A stretch of DNA of 64,000 nucleotides, from positions 148,986,221-149,050,220 of the forward strand of contig OZ024930.1 of the NCBI GenBank assembly GCA_964017235.1. The letters are read 5' to 3'. The notes under the pieces are model-generated. The model searched no databases. It saw only the letters and a list, made by a program, of their open reading frames with translations, and was not told the DNA's origin. This document shows, one piece after another, positions 36,089 to 49,701 of this stretch (within the stretch, counting starts at the first letter, position 1; every line of letters begins with the position of its first letter). The position numbers and the translations under genes were made by a program. Source of the DNA: Sabellastarte sp. h YS-2021 (lineage: Eukaryota; Annelida; Polychaeta; Sabellida; Sabellidae).

Positions 36089-39000
36089 TGAGATGTAACG
36101 TTGAAATTTGTGCAGGATATTAGTTACATGGCACTAGTGATAACAGAAGAGATTTCAGACTTACATCTAGTTTGGAAACTCTTGCCACGACCTGTCAAGG
36201 CTACACCGCCTAAGTACCGGGATGGCCTTTTTTGGTCTGTAACCAAGTCAAATATTGAGATGTAATGCTGGAATTTGGGTGAGACATTAGTTTCTTTGCA
36301 CTAGTGATAACAAAAATGATTTGAGACTTACATCTAGGTGGGAAACCCATGTTGCAAGTTGTCCATGTTCCATCACCCGACTACACGAAGGGCCTTTTCT
36401 ACTCTGTAAATAAGTCAAATATTGAGATGTAACGCTGCAATTTGGGCGAGTCATTTGTTTAGTGGCACTAGTGATAACAACAATGATTTCAGACTTACAT
36501 CTAGCGGGCAAACTCATGCTGCGACCTGTCCAGGCTAAATCGCCAAAGTACCGAGATGGCCGTTTTTTCTCTGTAACCAAGTCAAATATTAAGATGTAAC
36601 GTTGAAATTTGTGCAGGATATTAGTTACATGGCACTAGTGATAACAGAAGTTGATTTCAGACTTACACCTAGTTTGGAAACTCTTGCCACGACCTGTCAA
36701 GGCTACATCGCCTAAGTACCGGGATGGCCTTTTTTCCTCTGTAACCAAGTCAAATATTGGGCTGTAACGCTGGAATTTGGGCAGGACATTAGTTTTGTGG
36801 CACAATTGATTATGGCAGTGATTTGAGAGTTACATCTAGGTATGAAACTTTTGTAACAACTTTTCCAAGTACCCGGAGCGCCATTTTTCCTCTGTAAGTA
36901 GGTCAAGTATTGAGATGTAATGCTGCAATTTGGGCGAGTCATTTGTTTAGTGGCACTAGTGATATTAACAATGATTTCAGACTTACATCTAGCTGGCAAA
37001 CTCATGCCGCGACCTGTCCAGGCTAAATCGACAATGTACCGAGATGGCCGTTTTTTCTCCATAACCAAGTCAAATATTGAGATGTAACGTTGAAATTTGT
37101 GCAGGATATTAGTTACATGGCACTAGTGATAACAGAAGAGATTTCAGACTTACATCTAGTTTGGAAACTCTTGCCACGACCTGTCAAGGCTACACCGCCT
37201 AAGTACCGGGATGGCCTTTTTTCCTCCGTAACCAAGTCAAATATTGAGCTGTAACGCTGGAATTTGGGCAGGACATTAGTTTTGTGGCACAATTGATTAT
37301 GGCAATGATTTGAGAGTTACATCTAGGTATGAAACTTTTGTAACGACTTTTCCAAGTACCCGGAGCGCCATTTTTCCTCTGTAAGTAGGTCAAGTATTGA
37401 GATGTAATGCTGCAATTTGGGCGAGTCATTTGTTTAGTGTCACTAGTGATATTAACAATGATTTCAGACTTACATCTAGTTTGGAAACTCTTGCCACGAC
37501 CTGTCAAGGCTACACCGCCTAAGTACCGGGATGGCCTTTTTTCCTCCGTAACCAAGTCAAATATTGAGCTGTAACGCTGGAATTTGGGCAGGACATTAGT
37601 TTTGTGGCACAATTGATTATGGCAATGATTTGAGAGTTACATCTAGGTATGAAACTTTTGTAACGACTTTTCCAAGTACCCGGAGCGCCATTTTTCCTCT
37701 GTAAGTAGGTCAAGTATTGAGATGTAATGCTGCAATTTGGGCGAGTCATTTGTTTAGTGTCACTAGTGATATTAACAATGATTTCAGACTTACATCTAGT
37801 TTGGAAACTCTTGCCACGACCTGTGAAGGCTACACCGACTAAGTACAGGGATGGCCTTTTTTCCTCCGTAACCAAGTCAAATATTGAGCTGTAACCCTGG
37901 AATTTGGGCAGGACATTAGTTTTGTGGCACAATTGATTATGGCAATGATTTGAGAGTTACATCTAGGTATGAAACTTTTGTAACGACTTTTCCAAGTACC
38001 CGGAGCGCCATTTTTCCTCTGTAAGTAGGTCAAGTATTGAGATGTAATGCTGCAATTTGGGCGAGTCATTTGTTTAGTGGCACTAGTGATATTAACAATG
38101 ATTTCAGACTTACATCTAGCTGGCAAACTCATGCCGCGACCTGTCCAGGCTAAATCGACAATGTACCGAGATGGCCGTTTTTTCTCCATAACCAAGTCAA
38201 ATATTGAGATGTAACGTTGAAATTTGTGCAGGATATTAGTTACATGGCACTAGTGATAACAGAAGAGATTTCAGACTTACATCTAGTTTGGAAACTCTTG
38301 CCACGACCTGTCAAGGCTACACCGCCTAAGTACCGGGATGGCCTTTTTTCCTCCGTAACCAAGTCAAATATTGAGCTGTAACGCTGGAATTTGGGCAGGA
38401 CATTAGTTTTGTGGCACAATTGATTATGGCAATGATTTGAGAGTTACATCTAGGTATGAAACTTTTGTAACGACTTTTCCAACTACCCGGAGCGCCATTT
38501 TTCCTCTGTAAGTAGGTCAAGTATTGAGATGTAATGCTGCAATTTGGGCGAGTCATTTGTTTAGTGGCACTAGTGATATTAACAATGATTTCAGACTTAC
38601 ATCTAGTTTGGAAACTCTTGCCACGACCTGTCAAGGCTACACCGCCTAAGTACCGGGATGGCCTTTTTTCCTCCGTAACCAAGTCAAATATTGAGCTGTA
38701 ACCCTGGAATTTGGGCAGGACATTAGTTTTGTGGCACAATTGATTATGGCAATGATTTGAGAGTTACATCTAGGTATGAAACTTTTGTAACGACTTTTCC
38801 AAGTACCCGGAGCGCCATTTTTCCTCTGTAAGTAGGTCAAGTATTGAGATGTAATGCTGCAATTTGGGCGAGTCATTTGTTTAGTGGCACTAGTGATATT
38901 AACAATGATTTCAGACTTACATCTAGCTGGCAAACTCATACCGCGACCTGTCCAGGCTAAATCGACAATGTACCGAGTTGGCCGTTTTTTCTCCATAACC

Positions 39001-42000
39001 AAGTCAAATATTGAGATGTAACGTTGAAATTTGTGCAGGATATTAGTTACATGGCACTAGTGATAACAGAAGAGATTTCAGACTTACATCTAGTTTGGAA
39101 ACTCTTGCCACGACCTGTCAAGGCTACACCGCCTAAGTACCGGGATGGCCTTTTTTCCTCCGTAACCAAGTCAAATATTGAGCTGTAACACTGGAATTTG
39201 GGCAGGACATTAGTTTTGTGGCACAATTGATTATGGCAATGATTTGAGAGTTACATCTAGGTATGAAACTTTTGTAACGACTTTTCCAAGTACCCGGAGC
39301 GCCATTTTTCTGTAAGTAGGTCAAGTATTGAGATGTAATGCTGCAATTTGGGCGAGTCATTTGTTTAGTGGCACTAGTGATATTAACAATGATTTCAGAC
39401 TTACATCTAGCTGGCAAACTCATGCCGCGACCTGTCCAGGCTAAATCGACAATGTACCGAGATGGCCGTTTTTTCTCCATAACCAAGTCAAATATTGAGA
39501 TGTAACGTTGAAATTTGTGCAGGATATTAGTTACATGGCACTAGTGATAACAGAAGAGATTTCAGACTTACATCTAGTTTGGAAACTCTTGCCACGACCT
39601 GTCAAGGCTACACCGCCTAAGTACCGGGATGGCCTTTTTTCCTCCGTAACCAAGTCAAATATTGAGCTGTAACACTGGAATTTGGGCAGGACATTAGTTT
39701 TGTGGCACAATTGATTATGGCAATGATTTGAGAGTTACATCTAGGTATGAAACTTTTGTAACGACTTTTCCAAGTACCCGGAGCGCCATTTTTCCTCTGT
39801 AAGTAGGTCAAGTATTGAGATGTAATGCTGCAATTTGGGCGAGTCATTTGTTTAGTGGCACTAGTGATATTAACAATGATTTCAGACTTACATCTAGCTG
39901 GCAAACTCATGCCGCGACCTGTCCAGGCTAAATCGACAATGTACCGAGATGGCCGTTTTTTCTCCATAACCAAGTCAAATATTGAGATGTAACGTTGAAA
40001 TTTGTGCAGGATATTAGTTACATGGCACTAGTGATAACAGAAGAGATTTCAGACTTACATCTAGTTTGGAAACTCTTGCCACGACCTGTCAAGGCTACAC
40101 CGCCTAAGTACCGGGATGGCCTTTTTTCCTCCGTAACCAAGTCAAATATTGAGCTGTAACGCTGGAATTTGGGCAGGACATTAGTTTTGTGGCACAATTG
40201 ATTATGGCAATGATTTGAGAGTTACATCTAGGTATGAAACTTTTGTAACGACTTTTCCAAGTACCCGGAGCGCCATTTTTCCTCTGTAAGTAGGTCAAGT
40301 ATTGAGATGTAATGCTGCAATTTGGGCGAGTCATTTGTTTAGTGTCACTAGTGATATTAACAATGATTTCAGACTTACATCTAGTTTGGAAACTCTTGCC
40401 ACGACCTGTCAAGGCTACACCGACTAAGTACAGGGATGGCCTTTTTTCCTCCGTAACCAAGTCAAATATTGAGCTGTAACCCTGGAATTTGGGCAGGACA
40501 TTAGTTTTGTGGCACAATTGATTATGGCAATGATTTGAGAGTTACATCTAGGTATGAAACTTTTGTAACGACTTTTCCAAGTACCCGGAGCGCCATTTTT
40601 CCTCTGTAAGTAGGTCAAGTATTGAGATGTAATGCTGCAATTTGGGCGAGTCATTTGTTTAGTGGCACTAGTGATATTAACAATGATTTCAGACTTACAT
40701 CTAGCTGGCAAACTCATGCCGCGACCTGTCCAGGCTAAATCGACAATGTACCGAGATGGCCGTTTTTTCTCCATAACCAAGTCAAATATTGAGATGTAAC
40801 GTTGAAATTTGTGCAGGATATTAGTTACATGGCACTAGTGATAACAGAAGAGATTTCAGACTTACATCTAGTTTGGAAACTCTTGCCACGACCTGTCAAG
40901 GCTACACCGCCTAAGTACCGGGATGGCCTTTTTTCCTCCGTAACCAAGTCAAATATTGAGCTGTAACGCTGGAATTTGGGCAGGACATTAGTTTTGTGGC
41001 ACAATTGATTATGGCAATGATTTGAGAGTTACATCTAGGTATGAAACTTTTGTAACGACTTTTCCAACTACCCGGAGCGCCATTTTTCCTCTGTAAGTAG
41101 GTCAAGTATTGAGATGTAATGCTGCAATTTGGGCGAGTCATTTGTTTAGTGGCACTAGTGATATTAACAATGATTTCAGACTTACATCTAGTTTGGAAAC
41201 TCTTGCCACGACCTGTCAAGGCTACACCGCCTAAGTACCGGGATGGCCTTTTTTCCTCCGTAACCAAGTCAAATATTGAGCTGTAACCCTGGAATTTGGG
41301 CAGGACATTAGTTTTGTGGCACAATTGATTATGGCAATGATTTGAGAGTTACATCTAGGTATGAAACTTTTGTAACGACTTTTCCAAGTACCCGGAGCGC
41401 CATTTTTCCTCTGTAAGTAGGTCAAGTATTGAGATGTAATGCTGCAATTTGGGCGAGTCATTTGTTTAGTGGCACTAGTGATATTAACAATGATTTCAGA
41501 CTTACATCTAGCTGGCAAACTCATGCCGCGACCTGTCCAGGCTAAATCGACAATGTACCGAGTTGGCCGTTTTTTCTCCATAACCAAGTCAAATATTGAG
41601 ATGTAACGTTGAAATTTGTGCAGGATATTAGTTACATGGCACTAGTGATAACAGAAGAGATTTCAGACTTACATCTAGTTTGGAAACTCTTGCCACGACC
41701 TGTCAAGGCTACACCGCCTAAGTACCGGGATGGCCTTTTTTCCTCCGTAACCAAGTCAAATATTGAGCTGTAACACTGGAATTTGGGCAGGACATTAGTT
41801 TTGTGGCACAATTGATTATGGCAATGATTTGAGAGTTACATCTAGGTATGAAACTTTTGTAACGACTTTTCCAAGTACCCGGAGCGCCATTTTTCTGTAA
41901 GTAGGTCAAGTATTGAGATGTAATGCTGCAATTTGGGCGAGTCATTTGTTTAGTGGCACTAGTGATATTAACAATGATTTCAGACTTACATCTAGCTGGC

Positions 42001-43054
42001 AAACTCATGCCGCGACCTGTCCAGGCTAAATCGACAATGTACCGAGATGGCCGTTTTTTCTCCATAACCAAGTCAAATATTGAGATGTAACGTTGAAATT
42101 TGTGCAGGATATTAGTTACATGGCACTAGTGATAACAGAAGAGATTTCAGACTTACATCTAGTTTGGAAACTCTTGCCACGACCTGTCAAGGCTACACCG
42201 CCTAAGTACCGGGATGGCCTTTTTTCCTCCGTAACCAAGTCAAATATTGAGCTGTAACACTGGAATTTGGGCAGGACATTAGTTTTGTGGCACAATTGAT
42301 TATGGCAATGATTTGAGAGTTACATCTAGGTATGAAACTTTTGTAACGACTTTTCCAAGTACCCGGAGCGCCATTTTTCCTCTGTAAGTAGGTCAAGTAT
42401 TGAGATGTAATGCTGCAATTTGGGCGAGTCATTTGTTTAGTGGCACTAGTGATATTAACAATGATTTCAGACTTACATCTAGCTGGCAAACTCATGCCGC
42501 GACCTGTCCAGGCTAAATCGACAATGTACCGAGATGGCCGTTTTTTTCCATAACCAAGTCAAATATTGAGATGTAATGTTGAAATTTGTGCAGGATATTA
42601 GTTACATGGCATTAGTGATAACAGAAGTTGATTTCAGACTTACATCTAGTTTGGAAACTCTTGCCACGACCTGTCAAGGCTACATCGCCTAAGTACCGGG
42701 ATGGCCTTTTTTCCTCTGTAACCAAGTCAAATATTGAGCTGTAATGCTGGAATTTGGGCAGGACATTAGTTTTGTGGCACAATTGATTATGGCAGTGATT
42801 TGAGAGTTACATCTAGGTATGAAACTTTTGTAACAACTTTTCCAAGTACCCGGAGCGCCATTTTTCCTCTGTAAGTAGGTCAAGTATTGAGATGTAATGC
42901 TGCAATTTGGGCGAGTCATTTGTTTAGTGGCACTAGTGATATTAACAATGATTTCAGACTTACATCTAGCTGGCAAACTCATGCCGCGACCTGTCCAGGC
43001 TAAATCGACAATGTACCGAGATGGCCGTTTTTTCTCCATAACCAAGTCAAATAT
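36089..43054. repeat. Superunit 9 (6966 bp) containing the only heptamer block
   Basis: X 36089-36589, Y 36590-37077, H 37078-38204, P 38205-39011, Z- 39012-39495, Z 39496-39982, P 39983-40789, P 40790-41596, Z- 41597-42080, Zd 42081-42566, Y' 42567-43054. H holds two successive hybrid-B dimers of 320 bp. Cassette markers are gtacaggg, caactaccc, gagttggcc and the 3-bp B deletion. The Zd here starts like a Z block (aacactgg in B) but ends with the Zd tract. This is the last Zd-Y' pair in the window. Confidence 0.94.
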
Positions 43055-46000
43055 TGAGATGTAACGTTGAAATTTGTGCAGGATATTAGTTACATGGCAC
43101 TAGTGATAACAGAAGAGATTTCAGACTTACATCTAGTTTGGAAACTCTTGCCACGACCTGTCAAGGCTACACCGCCTAAGTACCGGGATGGCCTTTTTTG
43201 GTCTGTAACCAAGTCAAATATTGAGATGTAATGCTGGAATTTGGGTGAGACATTAGTTTCTTTGCACTAGTGATAACAAAAATGATTTGAGACTTACATC
43301 TAGGTGGGAAACCCATGTTGCAAGTTGTCCATGTTCCATCACCCGACTACACGAAGGGCCTTTTCTACTCTGTAAATAAGTCAAATATTGAGATGTAACG
43401 CTGCAATTTGGGCGAGTCATTTGTTTAGTGGCACTAGTGATAACAACAATGATTTCAGACTTACATCTAGCGGGCAAACTCATGCTGCGACCTGTCCAGG
43501 CTAAATCGCCAAAGTACCGAGATGGCCGTTTTTTCTCTGTAACCAAGTCAAATATTGAGATGTAACGTTGAAATTTGTGCAGGATATTAGTTACATGGCA
43601 CTAGTGATAACAGAAGTTGATTTCAGACTTACACCTAGTTTGGAAACTCTTGCCACGACCTGTCAAGGCTACATCGCCTAAGTACCGGGATGGCCTTTTT
43701 TCCTCTGTAACCAAGTCAAATATTGAGCTGTAACGCTGGAATTTGGGCAGGACATTAGTTTTGTGGCACAATTGATTATGGCAGTGATTTGAGAGTTACA
43801 TCTAGGTATGAAACTTTTGTAACAACTTTTCCAAGTACCCGGAGCGCCATTTTTCCTCTGTAAGTAGGTCAAGTATTGAGATGTAATGCTGCAATTTGGG
43901 CGAGTCATTTGTTTAGTGGCACTAGTGATATTAACAATGATTTCAGACTTACATCTAGCTGGCAAACTCATGCCGCGACCTGTCCAGGCTAAATCGACAA
44001 TGTACCGAGATGGCCGTTTTTTCTCCATAACCAAGTCAAATATTGAGATGTAACGTTGAAATTTGTGCAGGATATTAGTTACATGGCACTAGTGATAACA
44101 GAAGAGATTTCAGACTTACATCTAGTTTGGAAACTCTTGCCACGACCTGTCAAGGCTACACCGCCTAAGTACCGGGATGGCCTTTTTTCCTCCGTAACCA
44201 AGTCAAATATTGAGCTGTAACGCTGGAATTTGGGCAGGACATTAGTTTTGTGGCACAATTGATTATGGCAATGATTTGAGAGTTACATCTAGGTATGAAA
44301 CTTTTGCAACGACTTTTCCAAGTACCCGGAGCGCCATTTTTCCTCTGTAAGTAGGTCAAGTATTGAGATGTAATGCTGCAATTTGGGCGAGTCATTTGTT
44401 TAGTGTCACTAGTGATATTAACAATGATTTCAGACTTACATCTAGTTTGGAAACTCTTGCCACGACCTGTGAAGGCTACACCGACTAAGTACAGGGATGG
44501 CCTTTTTTCCTCCGTAACCAAGTCAAATATTGAGCTGTAACCCTGGAATTTGGGCAGGACATTAGTTTTGTGGCACAATTGATTATGGCAATGATTTGAG
44601 AGTTACATCTAGGTATGAAACTTTTGTAATGACTTTTCCAAGTACCCGGAGCGCCATTTTTCCTCTGTAAGTAGGTCAAGTATTGAGATGTAATGCTGCA
44701 ATTTGGGCGAGTCATTTGTTTAGTGGCACTAGTGATATTAACAATGATTTCAGACTTACATCTAGCTGGCAAACTCATGCCGCGACCTGTCCAGGCTAAA
44801 TCGACAATGTACCGAGATGGCCGTTTTTTCTCCATAACCAAGTCAAATATTGAGATGTAACGTTGAAATTTGTGCAGGATATTAGTTACATGGCACTAGT
44901 GATAACAGAAGAGATTTCAGACTTACATCTAGTTTGGAAACTCTTGCCACGACCTGTCAAGGCTACACCGCCTAAGTACCGGGATGGCCTTTTTTCCTCC
45001 GTAACCAAGTCAAATATTGAGCTGTAACGCTGGAATTTGGGCAGGACATTAGTTTTGTGGCACAATTGATTATGGCAATGATTTGAGAGTTACATCTAGG
45101 TATGAAACTTTTGTAACGACTTTTCCAACTACCCGGAGCGCCATTTTTCCTCTGTAAGTAGGTCAAGTATTGAGATGTAATGCTGCAATTTGGGCGAGTC
45201 ATTTGTTTAGTGGCACTAGTGATATTAACAATGATTTCAGACTTACATCTAGTTTGGAAACTCTTGCCACGACCTGTCAAGGCTACACCGCCTAAGTACC
45301 GGGATGGCCTTTTTTCCTCCGTAACCAAGTCAAATATTGAGCTGTAACCCTGGAATTTGGGCAGGACATTAGTTTTGTGGCACAATTGATTATGGCAATG
45401 ATTTGAGAGTTACATCTAGGTATGAAACTTTTGTAACGACTTTTCCAAGTACCCGGAGCGCCATTTTTCCTCTGTAAGTAGGTCAAGTATTGAGATGTAA
45501 TGCTGCAATTTGGGCGAGTCATTTGTTTAGTGGCACTAGTGATATTAACAATGATTTCAGACTTACATCTAGCTGGCAAACTCATACCGCGACCTGTCCA
45601 GGCTAAATCGACAATGTACCGAGTTGGCCGTTTTTTCTCCATAACCAAGTCAAATATTGAGATGTAACGTTGAAATTTGTGCAGGATATTAGTTACATGG
45701 CACTAGTGATAACAGAAGAGATTTCAGACTTACATCTAGTTTGGAAACTCTTGCCACGACCTGTCAAGGCTACACCGCCTAAGTACCGGGATGGCCTTTT
45801 TTCCTCCGTAACCAAGTCAAATATTGAGCTGTAACACTGGAATTTGGGCAGGACATTAGTTTTGTGGCACAATTGATTATGGCAATGATTTGAGAGTTAC
45901 ATCTAGGTATGAAACTTTTGTAACGACTTTTCCAAGTACCCGGAGCGCCATTTTTCTGTAAGTAGGTCAAGTATTGAGATGTAATGCTGCAATTTGGGCG

Positions 46001-49000
46001 AGTCATTTGTTTAGTGGCACTAGTGATATTAACAATGATTTCAGACTTACATCTAGCTGGCAAACTCATGCCGCGACCTGTCCAGGCTAAATCGACAATG
46101 TACCGAGATGGCCGTTTTTTCTCCATAACCAAGTCAAATATTGAGATGTAACGTTGAAATTTGTGCAGGATATTAGTTACATGGCACTAGTGATAACAGA
46201 AGAGATTTCAGACTTACATCTAGTTTGGAAACTCTTGCCACGACCTGTCAAGGCTACACCGCCTAAGTACCGGGATGGCCTTTTTTCCTCCGTAACCAAG
46301 TCAAATATTGAGCTGTAACACTGGAATTTGGGCAGGACATTAGTTTTGTGGCACAATTGATTATGGCAATGATTTGAGAGTTACATCTAGGTATGAAACT
46401 TTTGTAACGACTTTTCCAAGTACCCGGAGCGCCATTTTTCCTCTGTAAGTAGGTCAAGTATTGAGATGTAATGCTGCAATTTGGGCGAGTCATTTGTTTA
46501 GTGGCACTAGTGATATTAACAATGATTTCAGACTTACATCTAGCTGGCAAACTCATGCCGCGACCTGTCCAGGCTAAATCGACAATGTACCGAGATGGCC
46601 GTTTTTTCTCCATAACCAAGTCAAATATTGAGATGTAACGTTGAAATTTGTGCAGGATATTAGTTACATGGCACTAGTGATAACAGAAGAGATTTCAGAC
46701 TTACATCTAGTTTGGAAACTCTTGCCACGACCTGTCAAGGCTACACCGCCTAAGTACCGGGATGGCCTTTTTTCCTCCGTAACCAAGTCAAATATTGAGC
46801 TGTAACGCTGGAATTTGGGCAGGACATTAGTTTTGTGGCACAATTGATTATGGCAATGATTTGAGAGTTACATCTAGGTATGAAACTTTTGTAACGACTT
46901 TTCCAAGTACCCGGAGCGCCATTTTTCCTCTGTAAGTAGGTCAAGTATTGAGATGTAATGCTGCAATTTGGGCGAGTCATTTGTTTAGTGTCACTAGTGA
47001 TATTAACAATGATTTCAGACTTACATCTAGTTTGGAAACTCTTGCCACGACCTGTCAAGGCTACACCGACTAAGTACAGGGATGGCCTTTTTTTCCTCCG
47101 TAACCAAGTCAAATATTGAGCTGTAACCCTGGAATTTGGGCAGGACATTAGTTTTGTGGCACAATTGATTATGGCAATGATTTGAGAGTTACATCTAGGT
47201 ATGAAACTTTTGTAACGACTTTTCCAAGTACCCGGAGCGCCATTTTTCCTCTGTAAGTAGGTCAAGTATTGAGATGTAATGCTGCAATTTGGGCGAGTCA
47301 TTTGTTTAGTGGCACTAGTGATATTAACAATGATTTCAGACTTACATCTAGCTGGCAAACTCATGCCGCGACCTGTCCAGGCTAAATCGACAATGTACCG
47401 AGATGGCCGTTTTTTCTCCATAACCAAGTCAAATATTGAGATGTAACGTTGAAATTTGTGCAGGATATTAGTTACATGGCACTAGTGATAACAGAAGAGA
47501 TTTCAGACTTACATCTAGTTTGGAAACTCTTGCCACGACCTGTCAAGGCTACACCGCCTAAGTACCGGGATGGCCTTTTTTCCTCCGTAACCAAGTCAAA
47601 TATTGAGCTGTAACGCTGGAATTTGGGCAGGACATTAGTTTTGTGGCACAATTGATTATGGCAATGATTTGAGAGTTACATCTAGGTATGAAACTTTTGT
47701 AACGACTTTTCCAACTACCCGGAGCGCCATTTTTCCTCTGTAAGTAGGTCAAGTATTGAGATGTAATGCTGCAATTTGGGCGAGTCATTTGTTTAGTGGC
47801 ACTAGTGATATTAACAATGATTTCAGACTTACATCTAGTTTGGAAACTCTTGCCACGACCTGTCAAGGCTACACCGCCTAAGTACCGGGATGGCCTTTTT
47901 TCCTCCGTAACCAAGTCAAATATTGAGCTGTAACCCTGGAATTTGGGCAGGACATTAGTTTTGTGGCACAATTGATTATGGCAATGATTTGAGAGTTACA
48001 TCTAGGTATGAAACTTTTGTAACGACTTTTCCAAGTACCCGGAGCGCCATTTTTCCTCTGTAAGTAGGTCAAGTATTGAGATGTAATGCTGCAATTTGGG
48101 CGAGTCATTTGTTTAGTGGCACTAGTGATATTAACAATGATTTCAGACTTACATCTAGCTGGCAAACTCATGCCGCGACCTGTCCAGGCTAAATCGACAA
48201 TGTACCGAGTTGGCCGTTTTTTCTCCATAACCAAGTCAAATATTGAGATGTAACGTTGAAATTTGTGCAGGATATTAGTTACATGGCACTAGTGATAACA
48301 GAAGAGATTTCAGACTTACATCTAGTTTGGAAACTCTTGCCACGACCTGTCAAGGCTACACCGCCTAAGTACCGGGATGGCCTTTTTTCCTCCGTAACCA
48401 AGTCAAATATTGAGCTGTAACACTGGAATTTGGGCAGGACATTAGTTTTGTGGCACAATTGATTATGGCAATGATTTGAGAGTTACATCTAGGTATGAAA
48501 CTTTTGTAACGACTTTTCCAAGTACCCGGAGCGCCATTTTTCTGTAAGTAGGTCAAGTATTGAGATGTAATGCTGCAATTTGGGCGAGTCATTTGTTTAG
48601 TGGCACTAGTGATATTAACAATGATTTCAGACTTACATCTAGCTGGCAAACTCATGCCGCGACCTGTCCAGGCTAAATCGACAATGTACCGAGATGGCCG
48701 TTTTTTCTCCATAACCAAGTCAAATATTGAGATGTAACGTTGAAATTTGTGCAGGATATTAGTTACATGGCACTAGTGATAACAGAAGAGATTTCAGACT
48801 TACATCTAGTTTGGAAACTCTTGCCACGACCTGTCAAGGCTACACCGCCTAAGTACCGGGATGGCCTTTTTTCCTCCGTAACCAAGTCAAATATTGAGCT
48901 GTAACACTGGAATTTGGGCAGGACATTAGTTTTGTGGCACAATTGATTATGGCAATGATTTGAGAGTTACATCTAGGTATGAAACTTTTGTAACGACTTT

Positions 49001-49214
49001 TCCAAGTACCCGGAGCGCCATTTTTCCTCTGTAAGTAGGTCAAGTATTGAGATGTAATGCTGCAATTTGGGCGAGTCATTTGTTTAGTGGCACTAGTGAT
49101 ATTAACAATGATTTCAGACTTACATCTAGCTGGCAAACTCATGCCGCGACCTGTCCAGGCTAAATCGACAATGTACCGAGATGGCCGTTTTTTCTCCATA
49201 ACCAAGTCAAATAT
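37398..49214. repeat. Four P-P-Z(-)-Z cassettes of about 2585 bp
   Basis: Cassettes begin at 37398 (inside H), 39983, 44044 and 46629. Markers in fixed order are gtacaggg in the first hybrid monomer, caactaccc in the B monomer of the second P, gagttggcc in its last C, the 3-bp B deletion in Z-, and aacactgg in the following B. Cassettes 2 and 3 are separated by Zd-Y'-X-Y material. Cassettes 1 and 3 share gtgaaggc and cataccgc, which 2 and 4 lack, so the pair was duplicated as a larger unit. Confidence 0.88.
39179..39328 (+). repeat. Representative short B monomer of Z- blocks (150 bp)
   Basis: This B monomer has lost a further 3 bp: atttttctgtaag replaces atttttcctctgtaag. The same deletion appears only in the Z- blocks starting at 39012, 41597, 45658, 48244 and 61436. 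The first four are at equivalent places in the 2585-bp cassettes. The fifth is about 13 kb further right. Confidence 0.93.
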
Positions 49215-49701
49215 TGAGATGTAACGTTGAAATTTGTGCAGGATATTAGTTACATGGCACTAGTGATAACAGAAGAGATTTCAGACTTACATCTAGTTTG
49301 GAAACTCTTGCCACGACCTGTCAAGGCTACACCGCCTAAGTACCGGGATGGCCTTTTTTCCTCCGTAACCAAGTCAAATATTGAGCTGTAACACTGGAAT
49401 TTGGGCAGGACATTAGTTTTGTGGCACAATTGATTATGGCAATGATTTGAGAGTTACATCTAGGTATGAAACTTTTGTAACGACTTTTCCAAGTACCCGG
49501 AGCGCCATTTTTCCTCTGTAAGTAGGTCAAGTATTGAGATGTAATGCTGCAATTTGGGCGAGTCATTTGTTTAGTGGCACTAGTGATATTAACAATGATT
49601 TCAGACTTACATCTAGCTGGCAAACTCATGCCGCGACCTGTCCAGGCTAAATCGACAATGTACCGAGATGGCCGTTTTTTCTCCATAACCAAGTCAAATA
49701 T
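43055..49701. repeat. Superunit 10 (6647 bp), close relative of superunit 9
   Basis: X 43055-43555, Y 43556-44043, P 44044-44850, P 44851-45657, Z- 45658-46141, Z 46142-46628, P 46629-47436 (808 bp, one extra T near 47085), P 47437-48243, Z- 48244-48727, Z 48728-49214, Z 49215-49701. It matches superunit 9 block for block except for three things: it lacks one 320-bp dimer, ends in Z-Z where superunit 9 has Zd-Y', and has the extra T. Rare variants gtgaaggc and cataccgc sit at equivalent positions in both. Confidence 0.94.

Noticed and set aside
42081..42566. Block counted as plain Z because of its aacactgg B monomer
   Set aside because: Its 486-bp length, its T tract (explained by the Zd T5 form plus one C-to-T change) and the following Y' show that its right end is Zd.
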